A stretch of DNA of 64,000 bases from Ailanthus altissimus (GCA_946807835.1 OX327702.1:16554001-16618000); one strand, 5' to 3'. Numbered from the stretch's first letter, positions 1 through 11,014 are shown. Numbers and translations: made by a program. The notes: a model not told the origin generated them from the letters alone.

Positions 1-2203
1 CAGGTGGTTGCTCCATATAGATTTCTTCCTGAAGCTCATCATGGAGAAAGGCATTCTTGATGTTGAGCTGGTGCAAAGGCCATTAGTGAATAGTAGCCAT
101 AGATAAGAACAACCGAACAGACGACATTTTAGCTACACGAGAGAAGGTGTTAGAATAATTTAGGCAATAAATCTGTGTGTACCCCTTGGTAACCAACCTT
201 ACTTTCAACCTATTAACCTGACCATTGGGTTCAATCTTAACAGTAAAAACCCAACGACAACCAACAGTGGAGTGGTCGGGGGGGCAATTGGACTAATTTC
301 CATGTACCATTATTGTTCAAAGCAGTCATTTCCTCAACTATTACTTGACACCACCTAGGATGTGAAAGAGTATCACGAAGAGTGATAAGGATAGAGACAG
401 AAGATAAAGTAGATACAAAGGCATAATATAGTGAAGATAGTCGATGATAATTAAGAAAATTACATATAAGATGAGGGTTGTGAGTGAAGCGTATACCTTC
501 ATAGACAGTAATGGGGAATTGGTCAGCAAGTAGTAGGACCTCAGTATGAGAGGAATTTGGAGCAGGAAGTGAGTCAATGGGAACCTCAAAAGCATTAGGG
601 GCGATATCATTGTCATTACCTGCAAGATCAAAAGGAACAAAAGTATCACGAGCCGGAGATGGAGAATCCCTGGTGGAAGGATTATACTATGAGACAAGGA
701 CAGGTTCAATATTTGACTCAGGAGGAGGAATATTATAAATGATATAAGAAATTGGAAGAGCTTTTGTGATGGACGTATTTTCTGAAGCAAAGTAAGAAAA
801 GAAAGGGGAAGATTCGAAAAAAGTTACGTTAGTAGAAAGGAAATGACGTTGGGTGTTAGGAGAATAGCACTTATATCCTTACTGAAGACTTGAGTAGCAA
901 AGAAAAATACTTTTGATGGACTGAATAGATAATATGTCTTGACCAAGAGAGAAGACATGGACAAAACATGTGTAGCCAAAGACACGTTGCTGAAGAGGAA
1001 ATAATGTTTGACCAGAATACAGAACAGAATGAGAAACCTAATGTTGTAACACGGAGAAGGGCATTTGATTTATCAAAAAGCAAGCAGTAAAAACAGCATT
1101 AGCTCAAAAATAGAGAGAAACATGATTATGTATAAGTAAAGTGCGGGCAATTTTAATGAAATGTCTGTTTTTACACTCGGCAACTCCATTTTGTTGTGGA
1201 GTATAGACATAAGAAGACTGATGTAAGATGCTATTAGAAGACATAAATTTAGTAAAAGGAGCGAAAAAAATATTAACGTGCATTATCACTACGGAATATA
1301 CGAATAGTAATAGAGAATTGTGTCTTAATTTTAGCACAGAAAGATTCAAATATGAAAAATAATTCAGAGCGATCTTTCATTAAAAATAACAAAGTACAAC
1401 CTGAATAATTATCAATAAACGTAACAAAATATTTAAACCTAAAACAGACGAAACTCGACTAAAACCCCAAACATCGAAATGAACTAATTCAATAAGAGAT
1501 GCAACACGATTATTGACACGTTTTGAAAACGATCAATAAGAGTGTTTGCCAAGATGACAAGACTTTCAATTGAAAGATGATAGAGACCTGGAACCATTTT
1601 TTGAAACTTTAACAAATTTGGATGTCCTTTATGGTTATGAAGAAGTGCTGGTGATTCAGTGACAGTGCATGTAATAGATGATTGAGGAATACTCAGATGA
1701 TAGAGTACTTGTGACTCACGACTTGTGCCAATCATCTGTCCCGTATTGCGATCCTATATAAGAACAAAGTTATTAACAAAAGTGATTGCACGGTTTAAAG
1801 AGCGAGTGAGTTTACTGACAGAATTAATACAAAAAAGGACAATGCAGTATATAAAGAATAGATTCTAAATATAAGGAAGGAAGGGGATGTGCTCGACCAC
1901 TACTTAAGCAGTAGTTATGGAATTATTAGTTAAGGTGACAAATGGCAATGATTTAGATATAGAAGTATGAGAAAGTAATTGGAGGTTACCAGAAATGTGA
2001 TTAGAGACACCAGAATCAAGAACCCAGAGTCCTAAAGAGGAGGACTGAGTAAGACAGGTGACCGAATTACCAATATGTGCAACAAAGGCAATGGAAGAGG
2101 TAGATTGCTTAGCCGCTTGGTATTTAAGGTATTCCTTATAGTCTGCACCAGTGAGAGTCACAGATAGAGATTGATTGTCTGTGTTAGAGCTCTCAGTAAT
2201 CAT
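1..2203 (-). pseudogene. Decayed copia gag-pol polyprotein of element A
   Basis: Minus-strand frames carry copia polyprotein motifs in the expected order. At about 1990-2040 there is a protease-like WVLDSG block (VLDSGVSNHISGN) containing the DSG active-site triplet. At about 1560-1660 lies a GAG-pre-integrase HKGHPNLLKF block. At about 1120-1240 lies an integrase block with YTPQQNGVAE, whose E is the third catalytic residue. At 290-370 lies an RT-entry block SHPRWCQVIVEEM followed by NNGTWKLVQLPP. At 1-75 is the NAFLHDELQEEIYMEQPP block of the RT domain. Stops and frameshifts separate all of these, so no intact polyprotein is possible. RNase H lies off the left edge. Confidence 0.75.
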
Positions 2204-2681
2204 ATTGGCTTACAAATTGAATGAGGAAAGAGAAAACAACTAACAATTAGAAGCAGTTTTTCGACAACAGTGGCGGTTTTCTGGCAATGGTGACAGCAGC
2301 GGCCGGTGAGTGACGATGACGACTGAGTTTTGCTCGCCGGCGTTGGCGGAGAACTCACGCGCACTGGAAAGACGTAGATCGGTGATTAAAGTTCGCCGAA
2401 GAGTAAAGCTGTCACTGGTGCGTGGCAGCGTGTCCGTCTGTCAGTGGGGATTGGGCTTCGGCAGAGTTGGTCGCCGACATTTTCTGAGGTCAATAGAGAT
2501 GGCTGGAGGTCGGTACGGTCGCTGGAGAGTTGTACAGTCGTCGGAGAGTGAACTGTTTCTAGCTTGTGGAGGCTCGTCCGATGATGCTCCAATGACGACT
2601 TCTTATTTCTTGTCGGCAAGATCTTTCTGTGGCCATGTTCACCAAAAGGGGGGGAGGAAGACAACTCAAAAGTCAAGAGTT
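2204..2681 (-). other. Untranslated leader / gag start region of copia element A
   Basis: This 480-base stretch lies between the element A primer-binding site and its gag/protease remnant. It is clearly more GC-rich than its surroundings. It has open frames on both strands (2310-2699 plus; 2386-2877 minus) with no family resemblance. I read them as chance openings in a GC-rich leader, not genes. Confidence 0.5.
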
Positions 2682-2694
2682 GGCTTTGATACCA
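2682..2694 (-). promoter_or_regulatory. Primer-binding site of copia element A (initiator tRNA-Met type)
   Basis: The plus strand reads GGCTTTGATACCA, so the minus strand is TGGTATCAAAGCC. This is the usual plant copia primer site (TGGTATCAGAGC) with one substitution. It directly abuts the LTR terminus at 2695. Confidence 0.75.
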
Positions 2695-2876
2695 TGTGAA
2701 AGAAACAAAGAGAAGAAGAATGCTCGTGTATTTCATAGGCCATGGGTACAAGTTTATATAGGCTAAACCCTTAACCTTTATCGGAGGGATTCTAATTTGG
2801 TAGGCTACTTTACAGCTACATTTCCATAACTTAATACTTTTGCCAGAAGGGACAAGTAACTTAAAAGGTCGCAACA
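2695..2876 (-). repeat. 5' LTR of copia element A (about 182 bp)
   Basis: The left boundary is the TG directly after the primer-binding site. The right boundary is the best CA-type end, GGTCGCAACA at 2867-2876, beyond which the older copia sequence resumes. A minus-strand TATA box (TATATAAA at about 2753-2760) lies inside and would start transcription leftward into the element. The right end is a judgement, because the partner LTR is outside the window. Confidence 0.5.
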
Positions 2877-3737
2877 AGTTGAATGTTCAAGAAATCTCCA
2901 TTTCTTATGCGAAATTGTACTTATCCTTTCTACAGCTTCTTATCATGTTCAAATCTTGCAACACCTTGCAGATACGAGAAGGACAGACGATATCTCATAC
3001 CTTTACACTTCTAGCATTATATACTAATGAAATGTCAATGATTGGTAAACAAATATCTAAGGGGTCTATGCTTTCTAAGGTAAGGTGTCTTGAACAATAA
3101 CGCTTACTATATCAAACCTCACTATAATAGAAACACTTTCCATTGTAACTGCTCTTTATCTATGGTTTGGATATATTGAACAATCTTTTCAGATAGAGCA
3201 AAATACTACTTGCACATCTAATGTGCATATGCTTCTATTAAAGATCTTTAGATTTTGAGGTCAGAATATATGATTTGACTCTTAAATCATCTTTAATCCA
3301 TTTCTAATAAATTTTTATTTTTTCTAAAGAGACATTATTAGAAACACCTTTAATATTATATTCTGATAAATGATATATACAGGTTTTTCCAAATTTAGAA
3401 CAATTTTTAGATTCATAAGCAAGTTAAAATATGTTTTGGTACCCTATAGTTGGCTTGTTTAAATTAAGTGTAACAACGGATTGCTCGTAGTCATCTTATC
3501 TCTATAAAGTATTCATCTTATCTCTATAAGATTAATTAGGAGATGTGTAGCGAAACATTTCTAATCGGTAATTAATAACGTTTTAGATCATTGTATAACA
3601 CTTATATATTTTTTAATCTAAAGACGTTCTCCCACTGCTTTACATAATTCTTTAAATCTCTCAAATGGAAAAAAGACAGTTTAAACATTTTAGATTATAC
3701 AGTAAGAAGTAGACCCCATTGACATTTTATTCCAACC

Positions 3738-4027
3738 GCACACTTTAGCGATCTTGGCCTTTGTAAACTGAAAAAATAGACAACTCTTGTCAATTGCATC
3801 TTATGCAACTCTTACAACTAATTCTAAATGCACTTTATTTTCACATTTTAGTAATCTTGAGCAAGTGTATTCTATATTAACTCGTCAATAATCAAATATA
3901 AGTTATTAATACTATCTGCACACTTTAGCGATCTTGGATAATATATTCACTTATATTTGCCTCATTTCATATTTAACTGACATAGTCAAATCACATCAAC
4001 CAATTCCTCACACTGTAGCGATATTGG
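3738..4027 (-). repeat. Interspersed CACACT(G/T)TAGCGATC leader repeats, copy 1
   Basis: Near-identical 15-base motifs occur at about 3740, 3919 and 4009, with a decayed version at about 3842. They are spaced 80-100 bases apart in otherwise AT-rich sequence. The same set, in the same order with similar spacing, is in the second copy of this family at 36217-36506. The repeats are therefore a conserved part of the leader rather than a local accident. Confidence 0.8.
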
Positions 4028-4369
4028 AAAAAGACTAAGATGACCCGTCTAATACTGTATTGACAAGATGGACCATATATAATATTATCTCATAATGAAA
4101 TATATTTCAATCTGATTAAGAGATTTTTTTTTGAAAAAGTTTATCCGGATCTCATGAGGATGTGATTTTCAATCAAACATTTGTTTTCATGCAAGCACAA
4201 CTAACCCTACTAATAGAGTTCTCGTTGTGGTTAACAGCACAAACAAATGGCCACCATTTATAATGCAATTAAATAACTCTTATTATTGCATAAATAATGC
4301 CACATGCATTTTTAAACACTTAAAAAAAATTAGAGTGAAATAATGTTCGAAGCTGTAGGCCCCAGCCTA

Positions 4370-4640
4370 CTAGTGCTGTGACACTGAGGTCAACTACCTC
4401 TAGCGCCATGGTGCCAGGCTCCCAACGTTGCGGCACTAGCCTTTCTATGTTGCGGCGCTGGAGACAGAGCCCTCAAAGCCGCAATGCCTAGCCCCGAGCA
4501 CTGTGGCTTTGGGGCTTGGAAACCCAGCATCGCGGTGCCTAGCCCCGAGCACTATGCCGCTGGGGCTTGGAAACCCTAGCACCATAGTGCTCATCATCCA
4601 GCGTTGCGACGCCGGCACCTGGAAACCCCAGTAACGTGGC
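4370..4640 (-). repeat. GC-rich repeat island in copia leader
   Basis: A GC-rich island in an AT-rich region, built of degenerate GCGGCGCTG/AGCGCCATGG-type words. It includes a tandem repeat with a 51-base period: GCCTAGCCCCGAGCAC starts at 4486 and again at 4537. The related copia leader at 51270-51600 has the same kind of island. The open minus-strand frames here (4445-4645, 4539-4757) are by-products of the repeat. Confidence 0.7.
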
Positions 4641-4781
4641 GCCAAATGTAACTGTCTCAGTGTCCCTCATGGCTGTGACTTGGTTTTGAAGTTTCAACAC
4701 TTGAAATGTATCACCCACAGTCCTAGGACATTCCAAACAATACAATATACACTCCAATCAACCCAAACAGCACACAAACAT

Positions 4782-4793
4782 GCTCTGATACCA
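4782..4793 (-). promoter_or_regulatory. Primer-binding site of copia element B
   Basis: The plus strand reads GCTCTGATACCA, the exact complement of the standard plant copia initiator tRNA-Met primer site TGGTATCAGAGC. The LTR-like sequence begins three bases further right. Confidence 0.85.
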
Positions 4794-4795
4794 AT

Positions 4796-5630
4796 TGAAA
4801 GCGTATTGTTTTCTTAGAGTGTCATGTGTTCATTATATTACATTACAATTTATGCATCTCACACATATATATTGCACAGCGGAACTAGAAATCTAATTTT
4901 TCAATGCAACAAACACATTAAAATTTAAGTTTTTCATTACATTAATAGAATTGAGATTGAGAAATCATTTTGTAAGTCTTTGGACAATTTGAAACCCGAG
5001 TCTACTTTAAACCACACTACTTGGCAATTCTAGGGTTCAACTTGAGTGGGCTTAGATATCTAGAATAACAGCTCCTATTTTCAATAAAAAGTGTTTAACT
5101 AATAATTCGAGTTTAAAGAGTTTAAATTAAATTAAAGTGTTTAACTAAAATTAGTATTTAAGGCCATCATAAAAGCAAGGTGAGATTATTTTTGTTTGTT
5201 CAAGAATTGAATGAATAAGAGCAATCTCATTGCTTTGAAACAAATGTAATTAGTTAAAGTGTTTAATTAATAATTCAAGTTTAAAGAGTTTAAATTAAGT
5301 TAAAGTGTTTAACCAACATTAGTGTTTAAGAGTTAAAACACTATTGTTGAAAATTGGAGCTGTTATTCTAGAGATCCAAGTTCATATAAATTGGATTATG
5401 AATTTGTCAAAAAGTGTGCTTCAAGGTGAATTTCGGTTTCAAATTGTCCAAAAGCTTATAAGGTGATTTCTCAATCTCAATATTATTAATGTAATAATAA
5501 AAGACTTCAATTTTAATGTGTTTGTTGTGTTAAAAATTATATTTTTGATTCCGCTGCACAATATATACATATAAGATACATAATTGTAATGTAACACATG
5601 ACGCATGCACCCCAAGAAAACTGCTAGGTT
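4796..5630 (-). repeat. LTR remnant arranged as a large inverted repeat
   Basis: The expected 5' LTR of element B forms two diverged arms facing each other. Left arm about 4813-5090, right arm about 5345-5625 read as reverse complement. Landmarks matched in both arms are CAGCGGAA, ACAAACACATTAAAATT, TTGAGATTGAGAAATCA, TTTGGACAATTTGAAAC and AGAATAACAGCTCC. The central part (5088-5335) holds a direct repeat of about 75 bases, starting at about 5088 and 5256. No coding potential. Confidence 0.7.
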
Positions 5631-5769
5631 ACCAAATATATTAGTAGCTTCTCATTATGTGTACCTGGGAGTAACAATTGTAAAATGACAGCTGATGTGA
5701 TTTTCAGTCATTTTTGTAGGGAAGTTATTTGGAGCACTGAATTAAAGATCTGTATATTCTTGATTGCAG

Positions 5770-5863
5770 GATGGTTTCGTTACCAGGAAACTTTGAATTC
5801 ATGATCTTTAACCATCGTGGGAAAGTTTTTGCTTCAGAAATAGATATGAAGCTGAAACATTGA
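5770..5863 (+). CDS. Probable last coding exon of an unidentified plant gene
   Basis: A pyrimidine-rich TTGATTGCAG acceptor (ending 5769) is followed by an open frame encoding MVSLPGNFEFMIFNHRGKVF and ten more residues, ending at TGA 5861-5863. The composition (Phe, Asn, Gly and Lys, no low complexity) looks protein-like, and the sequence downstream looks like a 3' UTR. No upstream exon can be recognised before the transposon block that ends near 5640. Either a long transposon-filled intron separates it from the rest of the gene, or the gene has been severed. I do not recognise the family. Confidence 0.4.
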
Positions 5864-8657
5864 GGCTTTTTCTTTTGAAGAATTTTCAAGAGGCTTACGC
5901 GAGGACAGCTCTTTGGGATATTTGTAAAACTTGAAAGGAAGTGGGTGTATAAACATTTGGCATTATTATGGTCTCCAGTTATTGTAGCCGTTAGATGCTG
6001 TTAGCCTGTGAACTATTTGTCTTCAGTTTTCTTGTTTTTCTTTGCAAAACCAACAATTGATATTTATCACTGTTTATTGAAATCTTGTTTAAGATTGTTC
6101 TGAAATGTGTTTGCGTCAATCCTGAGGAGCAGTCTGTGCCCGTCTAGAAAAAATCCAATGAACAAGTATCTGGAACGCTGTCAGGCTGTTTGCAACTTTA
6201 TCGTTCCAACACATTCTCTCTACAAGACAGTCCCCAATCATGACTAATATCTGAATCAAGAACTGGAAAAATCCCATCTGCTACAAAGTACAAACTGGAA
6301 GAAATTCAAAACATTTTAATTGGCAATTTATATCAGTGTTATACAATTCTGGTTTGCCGGGAACTTAATCTTCGTTTTTCTCACCAGAAATGTTAACAGT
6401 TATGCTACTGCTTCTTTCCAGGTTTGCTGAGAAGGCATTTGATAGTTATGTAACATATGCAGTCATGCCATAAACAACTAGCAATCTCTGAAATAGATTT
6501 CAAAATGTAGTAGCTTTAATACTCGGGAATTGATAACTTTCATGTTCTGTACTAGACTCGTAACAAATAGAAAGAAAGAAAAAATTGTAAACCTTTTGAT
6601 TAAACATGACAATAGTGATTATGACTAAACAGAAGCATACAATTCTTGCAGATGCATTCATTTTTTATTTTTGCAGCAAAATAATTCCAGATGCATCAAC
6701 TTTTAGAGCTATCTTCTCCAGGCAAAATCCAACAATACCAAATTTAACAATTCTTTTTTCTCCACAATCAAAAAAGCAGACAGCCAGACGGTAGTTATTT
6801 TCTCCTTTTGGCCAATGCTCACAACATACCTACAGTGAGATTTGAATATATTCTGAATTGCAAAAGTACTGCATATGATAAATTGAGAATATATTTTGCA
6901 ATTCAGAATATATTAAGATAAATTTACCTGGCAATAGCATGTAGCAAATCGCTTAAATTTCAGGATATTACATACTGCATATGGAAAGTATCACCAATAT
7001 TTTTAATTATGGTTAACAGTATTTTCAACATTACTACAGCTTTAACATCAACTTCAATTACACAAATGAAACTTACAAGCAAAAACTGCAAGAGCAAGAC
7101 TTTTTAACATAACCTACCACCACAAAGCGTGATCCATGGAAACCATTTTTTAACCAGGATCCACTTGGAGAAAAGTCAAGAAGGCCTGCTCATCGTTGAG
7201 ACCACATGGACCACATTCATAATACCCAAATTTCCCAACCTGGGTATATACTAACAAAATTTTCTCATTAGACAAGAAGAACCCGAAACCAAAAATAACA
7301 CAGTCGCAGCACTAGAAAAAAATAAAAATGAATAGCTAAAAGCACATGGATCAGCATAAACAGAAGTGGAGCAACAATGTAACGAGGCAGTTACAGAAAC
7401 ATTTTCTCTGCCTTTTCAGGTGGCAAGCAAGAGATTGCAAAAGTACCAGAAGCACATAAGACTTTGGAACCAAAAAGAAAGGGCATTTTCTGTTCAAGTT
7501 CAACAATAGGTAGCCCCAGAAATTTTCTGTTGCATTGAGATATCTTGCATATCCACCATTTTTGAAGTTACTGGATGCAGCAGAACAAGAATTTGGATTC
7601 AATCAAAAGTGTGTATTAGTCATCCCATGTGAAGCAAGTAGCTCGAAAGAATCCTATCATAAAAGCATACCAGAACAATGGAGAAACCACACATTCACAT
7701 TGCTGTTGTCAACATGAAAATGACTTGCAAAATTCCAGTTCCAAAATGGCAATAAGTAGTGTAGTCATTGCATTTAAAATAATCATATTAAAATAGTATA
7801 TGGCTAATGTAAAAAATATTTTGCAAATATCAACATTCTTCTCTGGTAAGAGAAATATATAAAACAACTAACAAGTAACTCGGTTTACAATGGTTTGAAA
7901 GGGTAATCAGCAACAAGGACTTCCTGGTACATAGTGTACTAATTTGAGTAACTTAGCTAGGCTATTCAACTAAGTTCAATGCATGAGGAGGAATAATCCC
8001 TCCTGTTAAATTGAATGCAGGACTGCCCTAATATTACAATATATTCATCCACCACCAGCATCACAAAATGGCTTCAATCAGTCACATGAACCACGCCCTT
8101 TTTTCGGGACTTTATGTTCTAAATTATATTAGGGTATAGCTAGCTTCCTTCAATCTTACCATACTTTTGTTGGTAATAATTATCTTAGATATGTAATGCC
8201 ATATTCAACAAATGTTTTTCACTCTCAAAACTAAGCATACAAGTTCTCAATTAATGGACACATGATAAATGGAAAAAAAAAAGCTTAAGAGGCACACAGA
8301 ACTTATGCATCTTATCAGATGTTTAAAAGCAAAAATTGTTAGAATACAAGAAGCACAGAATTCAATATATCAATACAATATAACAAGTGGCTGTAAAATT
8401 ACAACATCAGATGGTCAAAGAGCAAAAATTTTCATTTTCAAAGAATCAGTCTACACTAGAGCTAGTAACTTCAAACAAGCACTCACATACCTATTAAAAT
8501 GGTTAGAGTGGGATGGCAAGGGACTTCCAACAGAATGCCCATAATAAGATACAAGACCAATAGTATGCCCCTAATGTAAGAGCACACACAGCCTTCTGCC
8601 AGCACCAATTTCTAAAACTAAGACGATTTCTACTGAGCAGGCCAGTCATGAACAAAT
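5864..8657. other. Genic spacer between last exon and TAF8
   Basis: About 2.8 kb of ordinary AT-rich spacer, probably including the 3' UTR of the exon at 5770-5863 and the 3' flank of TAF8. Short open frames at 6606-6794, 7351-7602, 7535-7717 and 8269-8544 have no recognisable domains or convincing coding character. The only structure I see is the perfect hairpin at 6845-6914. Confidence 0.5.
6845..6914. repeat. Perfect 21-bp inverted repeat (hairpin)
   Basis: The 21 bases at 6845-6865 are the exact reverse complement of 6894-6914, with a 28-base spacer. Transcription in either direction would give a 70-nt hairpin with a fully paired stem. It could be a miniature transposon remnant, a small-RNA precursor or a chance palindrome in AT-rich DNA. 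The arms contain the mixed word CTGAATTGC, so they are not purely low-complexity. Confidence 0.7.
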
Positions 8658-9779
8658 TTACAACTGAGTAAGTTCTTGTGGGTTTTCTATTGATTGCCTA
8701 AGAATGTACTCAGCTCTTCTCTTCTTGTCATCCTTCTCATCATCCCGCCCGAACAATGTACTTTTCCCACCACCCTTCTTCTGAAGACTCAAATCCAATA
8801 TTTCACCCAAAAATTTCTTGCCAGTTCTAAACTTAAAATGAACAGCAGGCCTCTTGTCAGGAAGACACTTACTATCACCATCTCCACCATCATTAATCCC
8901 ATTACTTTTCATTGCTTCAATGGCAGGAGCAAATGCCTCCATCACAGAAACATGGTTTCCCCCAGACACTTCATCTTTAAGCTTAGCTGGCAAAAGAATG
9001 GGAGAAGTATTTCTCTCTCCAGACAGCAAAGGCTTAGCAAGAAATGGGTTACTTCCAGCTTCTAATGATTCTTCCTCCTCATCATCTGCACTCACTGGGG
9101 CTGAAGTTCCAGTTTCGCCATTACACACCAATCTCTGCTGCAAACTCAATAACGCCATCTCTGCCTTCCTCCTTTGCCTCGCTTGTTCAATCTTGTCAGC
9201 ACGAGGATCCAATTTCCGCTCATTCCACATAGGTGTATGTATATATGTATGAGGATCAGGAAAAGCCGGCAACCAAGATGGAATATGCTTCCCTGGTGGT
9301 GTCTCATTCATTTCTGCAAAACTTGGTATCAATCTCCTACTCTTAACAACAGGAAACCGAGGGATTGGCTGAGCAAATGGAATTTCATCGTTAGAACCTA
9401 CAAAGTCCATTATCTCCCTCACGGTCCCCGACCCCGTGAGACGTTTACCAATCTCACCCGTAAACCCCTTTAACACATCTAAATCTTCTATACCGCGAAT
9501 TATATCAAAAAAATTGCACTGCGTTCTACAGGCTAAGTTAGCGTGAAAGCTGGATGTTTTACCTAGGTCACAGATGTATCGAATGACAATGTCAACGAGA
9601 GCTTCCAGTGCCGAGTTTTCGAATTCCTCAAAACCCATACTCTCACATATTTGTGCTACCGCAACTCTCGACACTGCTCGGCCGAATTCTTCAGGTTTAG
9701 GTATTGTTGATGACGCGTCGCTGCTGGATTCGCTCTTTGACGTGCTCTCTCCACATCCATGGTTCATGTTCAAAACCAC
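8658..9779 (-). CDS. TAF8: Transcription initiation factor TFIID subunit 8 (TAF8)
   Basis: A 373-residue, single-exon protein. Residues about 28-105 form the bromodomain-associated histone fold (SRVAVAQICESMGFEEFENS, then ALVDIVIRYICDLG). In TFIID this fold pairs with TAF10. Next comes the conserved plant TAF8 block: GTVREIMDFV, IPFAQPIPRFPVV, RRLIPSFAEM, PPGKHIPSWLPAFPDPHTY, and a WNERKLDPRADKIEQARQRR helix ending in LLSLQQRLV. The C-terminus is Ser/Glu-rich and then basic. Length and lack of introns fit plant TAF8. The ATG at 9779 precedes the family's usual MNH start region, and the frame is intact. It acts in the nucleus in RNA polymerase II pre-initiation complex assembly. The 5' flank (9780-10170) carries a telobox. 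Confidence 0.93.
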   Translation of the reverse strand: MVLNMNHGCGESTSKSESSSDASSTIPKPEEFGRAVSRVAVAQICESMGFEEFENSALEALVDIVIRYICDLGKTSSFHANLACRTQCNFFDIIRGIEDLDVLKGFTGEIGKRLTGSGTVREIMDFVGSNDEIPFAQPIPRFPVVKSRRLIPSFAEMNETPPGKHIPSWLPAFPDPHTYIHTPMWNERKLDPRADKIEQARQRRKAEMALLSLQQRLVCNGETGTSAPVSADDEEEESLEAGSNPFLAKPLLSGERNTSPILLPAKLKDEVSGGNHVSVMEAFAPAIEAMKSNGINDGGDGDSKCLPDKRPAVHFKFRTGKKFLGEILDLSLQKKGGGKSTLFGRDDEKDDKKRRAEYILRQSIENPQELTQL

Positions 9780-10200
9780 ATATCAAAATTAGGGCTTTTA
9801 TGTCAATCTCCCGTTATTCACCGCATTAACACCCCACTCTTCGTCGAAATTATTCAACTGAGAAAGCTAAACTCGCCCATTTAAAAATCCGATTCCGTTA
9901 TCCTTTCCAACGTTTTCTCGGCAGCCAAACAGAGTAAAGAACCGTTGTAGATTTCGGTAAACCCTAAGCGAAATACTGAGAAAAAATGATTTAAAAAAAA
10001 TCCTAACACTCGAAAGTTCTGACTTTGTGAATAAAGGGTTTTGGGAATGTGGAGCGAATTTTGAGAAATTGAAAAACCGTTATAAGATCCAGAAAGAGGA
10101 AGTGGATCTAGTGAGAGACGAAGTGTGAGAATAGCGCGAGAGAGGTCGACGAAGTGGAGCTGTTCGGGGTTTTTTTATAAATTCTTTTACCCAATCAAAT
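9780..10200 (-). promoter_or_regulatory. TAF8 promoter and 5' UTR region with telobox
   Basis: The 400 bases upstream of the TAF8 start are less AT-rich than the transposon DNA beyond 10250. They contain an AAACCCTAA telobox at 9959-9967 (TTAGGGTTT on the gene strand), a motif common in promoters of plant growth and translation genes. I see no convincing TATA box at a defined distance. The transcription start cannot be placed from sequence alone. Confidence 0.5.
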
Positions 10201-10354
10201 TATAAAATTGCTTACTGCTCGCTCGAGTACATTATTATTGTTACTCGCTATGTTTCGGGGTAATAGAATTTGCCTTGTGAAATGCAATATGAGCCGCTGT
10301 TAGTGGTGTTAAAGGTCCCACCAGTTTTTTTTCTCTTTGAAAAGGTTCCACCAA

Positions 10355-10640
10355 TATTTTGAATACCCATTTTATTATAAATGAATAATAAAGTCACGAA
10401 TTGAGATAACTAATATAAAAATATTTGAAAAATATTATATAATTTTTAAAAGTAAATTAATTATGAAAGAATTGTACATATATCTATTGGTGAATTAGGG
10501 GAGTAAAATTTACCAAAATACTCACATTACCTCACCAATTTACAATTTTATCTGAATTTTACTAATTTGATTGCATTTTACACTTATTAAGAAAAAATTT
10601 AGTGGAATAAAAAATAAAGTAAAAATAATATAATTTTAGT
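10355..10640. repeat. Truncated LTR fragment, same family as 20898-21200
   Basis: The sequence starting TTATAAATGAATAATAAAG and continuing through the TTTACCAAAAT and CCTCACCAATTTACAA region matches the LTR-like sequence at 20900-21110 at moderate identity. It is a degraded LTR end lying 180 bases upstream of the TAF8 promoter. Neither internal sequence nor a TSD is visible. Confidence 0.6.
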
Positions 10641-11014
10641 ATGTACAGTGATAATTAACATGTTTCAAGACTGTTTCATTAATACTTTTGTCAATATAAC
10701 TCAGTAAAATAAAATTTGATCGAAAGAAAAAAGAGTACAATGTACATTTATAATTGATATGATTTTTGTTTTTAGAAAAATGTTCTCCCTCTGATTAAAT
10801 ACTCTTTATTAAAGTAACATTTACTAATTTGATAATTTGTTGAGTTGATGCATACCAAGTTTGTAAACAAATTTCTCAAAAGTTAACATTGACAGAATTT
10901 GGTGAACAGATTTGTAAAATTATCGATGAAGCGTATCCATTTAACATAAATCTTCTTACTTTACTATAGTTCATAGGTGTAGAAATTTTTTTAAAAAATA
11001 TGTTTGATTTTATC
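10641..11014. other. AT-rich sequence without recognised features
   Basis: AT-rich spacer or decayed transposon DNA between two LTR fragments. No frame, motif or repeat that I can support. Confidence 0.5.

Larger units (their letters stand above)
1..2876 (-). mobile_element. Ty1/copia retrotransposon, 5' part (element A)
   Basis: Read on the minus strand, the order is LTR (2695-2876), primer-binding site, GC-rich leader, gag/protease remnant, integrase, then the start of reverse transcriptase running off the left edge. The domains are separated by stops and frameshifts. The element sits inside the older copia remnant at 2877-4793, since the sequence right of the LTR resumes that element's gag/protease region. 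The rest of the element and its 3' LTR lie outside the window. Confidence 0.8.
2877..4781 (-). mobile_element. Truncated Angela-like copia remnant: gag and leader (element B)
   Basis: This stretch resembles 34980-36740 plus 51144-51703 of the large Angela-like copia, in the same order and orientation. It contains a piece of the protease/gag area (2880-3110), the gag N-terminal area (about 3240-3420), the leader with CACACT.TAGCGATC repeats (3738-4027) and the GC-rich leader segment (4370-4640). No intact frame remains. It ends at a clear primer-binding site (4782-4793). The downstream pol is missing, replaced by element A on the left. Confidence 0.7.

Noticed and set aside
341..790. A 149-codon Leu/Ile-rich frame on the minus strand
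   Set aside because: The neighbouring minus-strand frame reads as the copia integrase-RT linker (SHPRWCQVIVEEM), so this one is its shadow.
2310..2877. Overlapping open frames on both strands (129 and 163 codons)
   Set aside because: They lie in the GC-rich leader, primer site and LTR of copia element A and show no domain.
3738..4027. A CRISPR-like array from the regularly spaced CACACT.TAGCGATC motifs
   Set aside because: The repeats are short, diverged and within a plant retrotransposon leader. Spacing is uneven and the spacers are shared with the related copy.
4445..4757. Minus-strand frames with repeated GFPSP motifs, possibly a repeat protein
   Set aside because: They come from the 51-base GC-rich leader repeat. 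The equivalent region at 51270-51600 does not keep the frame.
7535..8544. Small genes in the spacer between 7351 and 8544
   Set aside because: The frames are short, without domains, in AT-rich spacer, and lack splice or start context that would support them.
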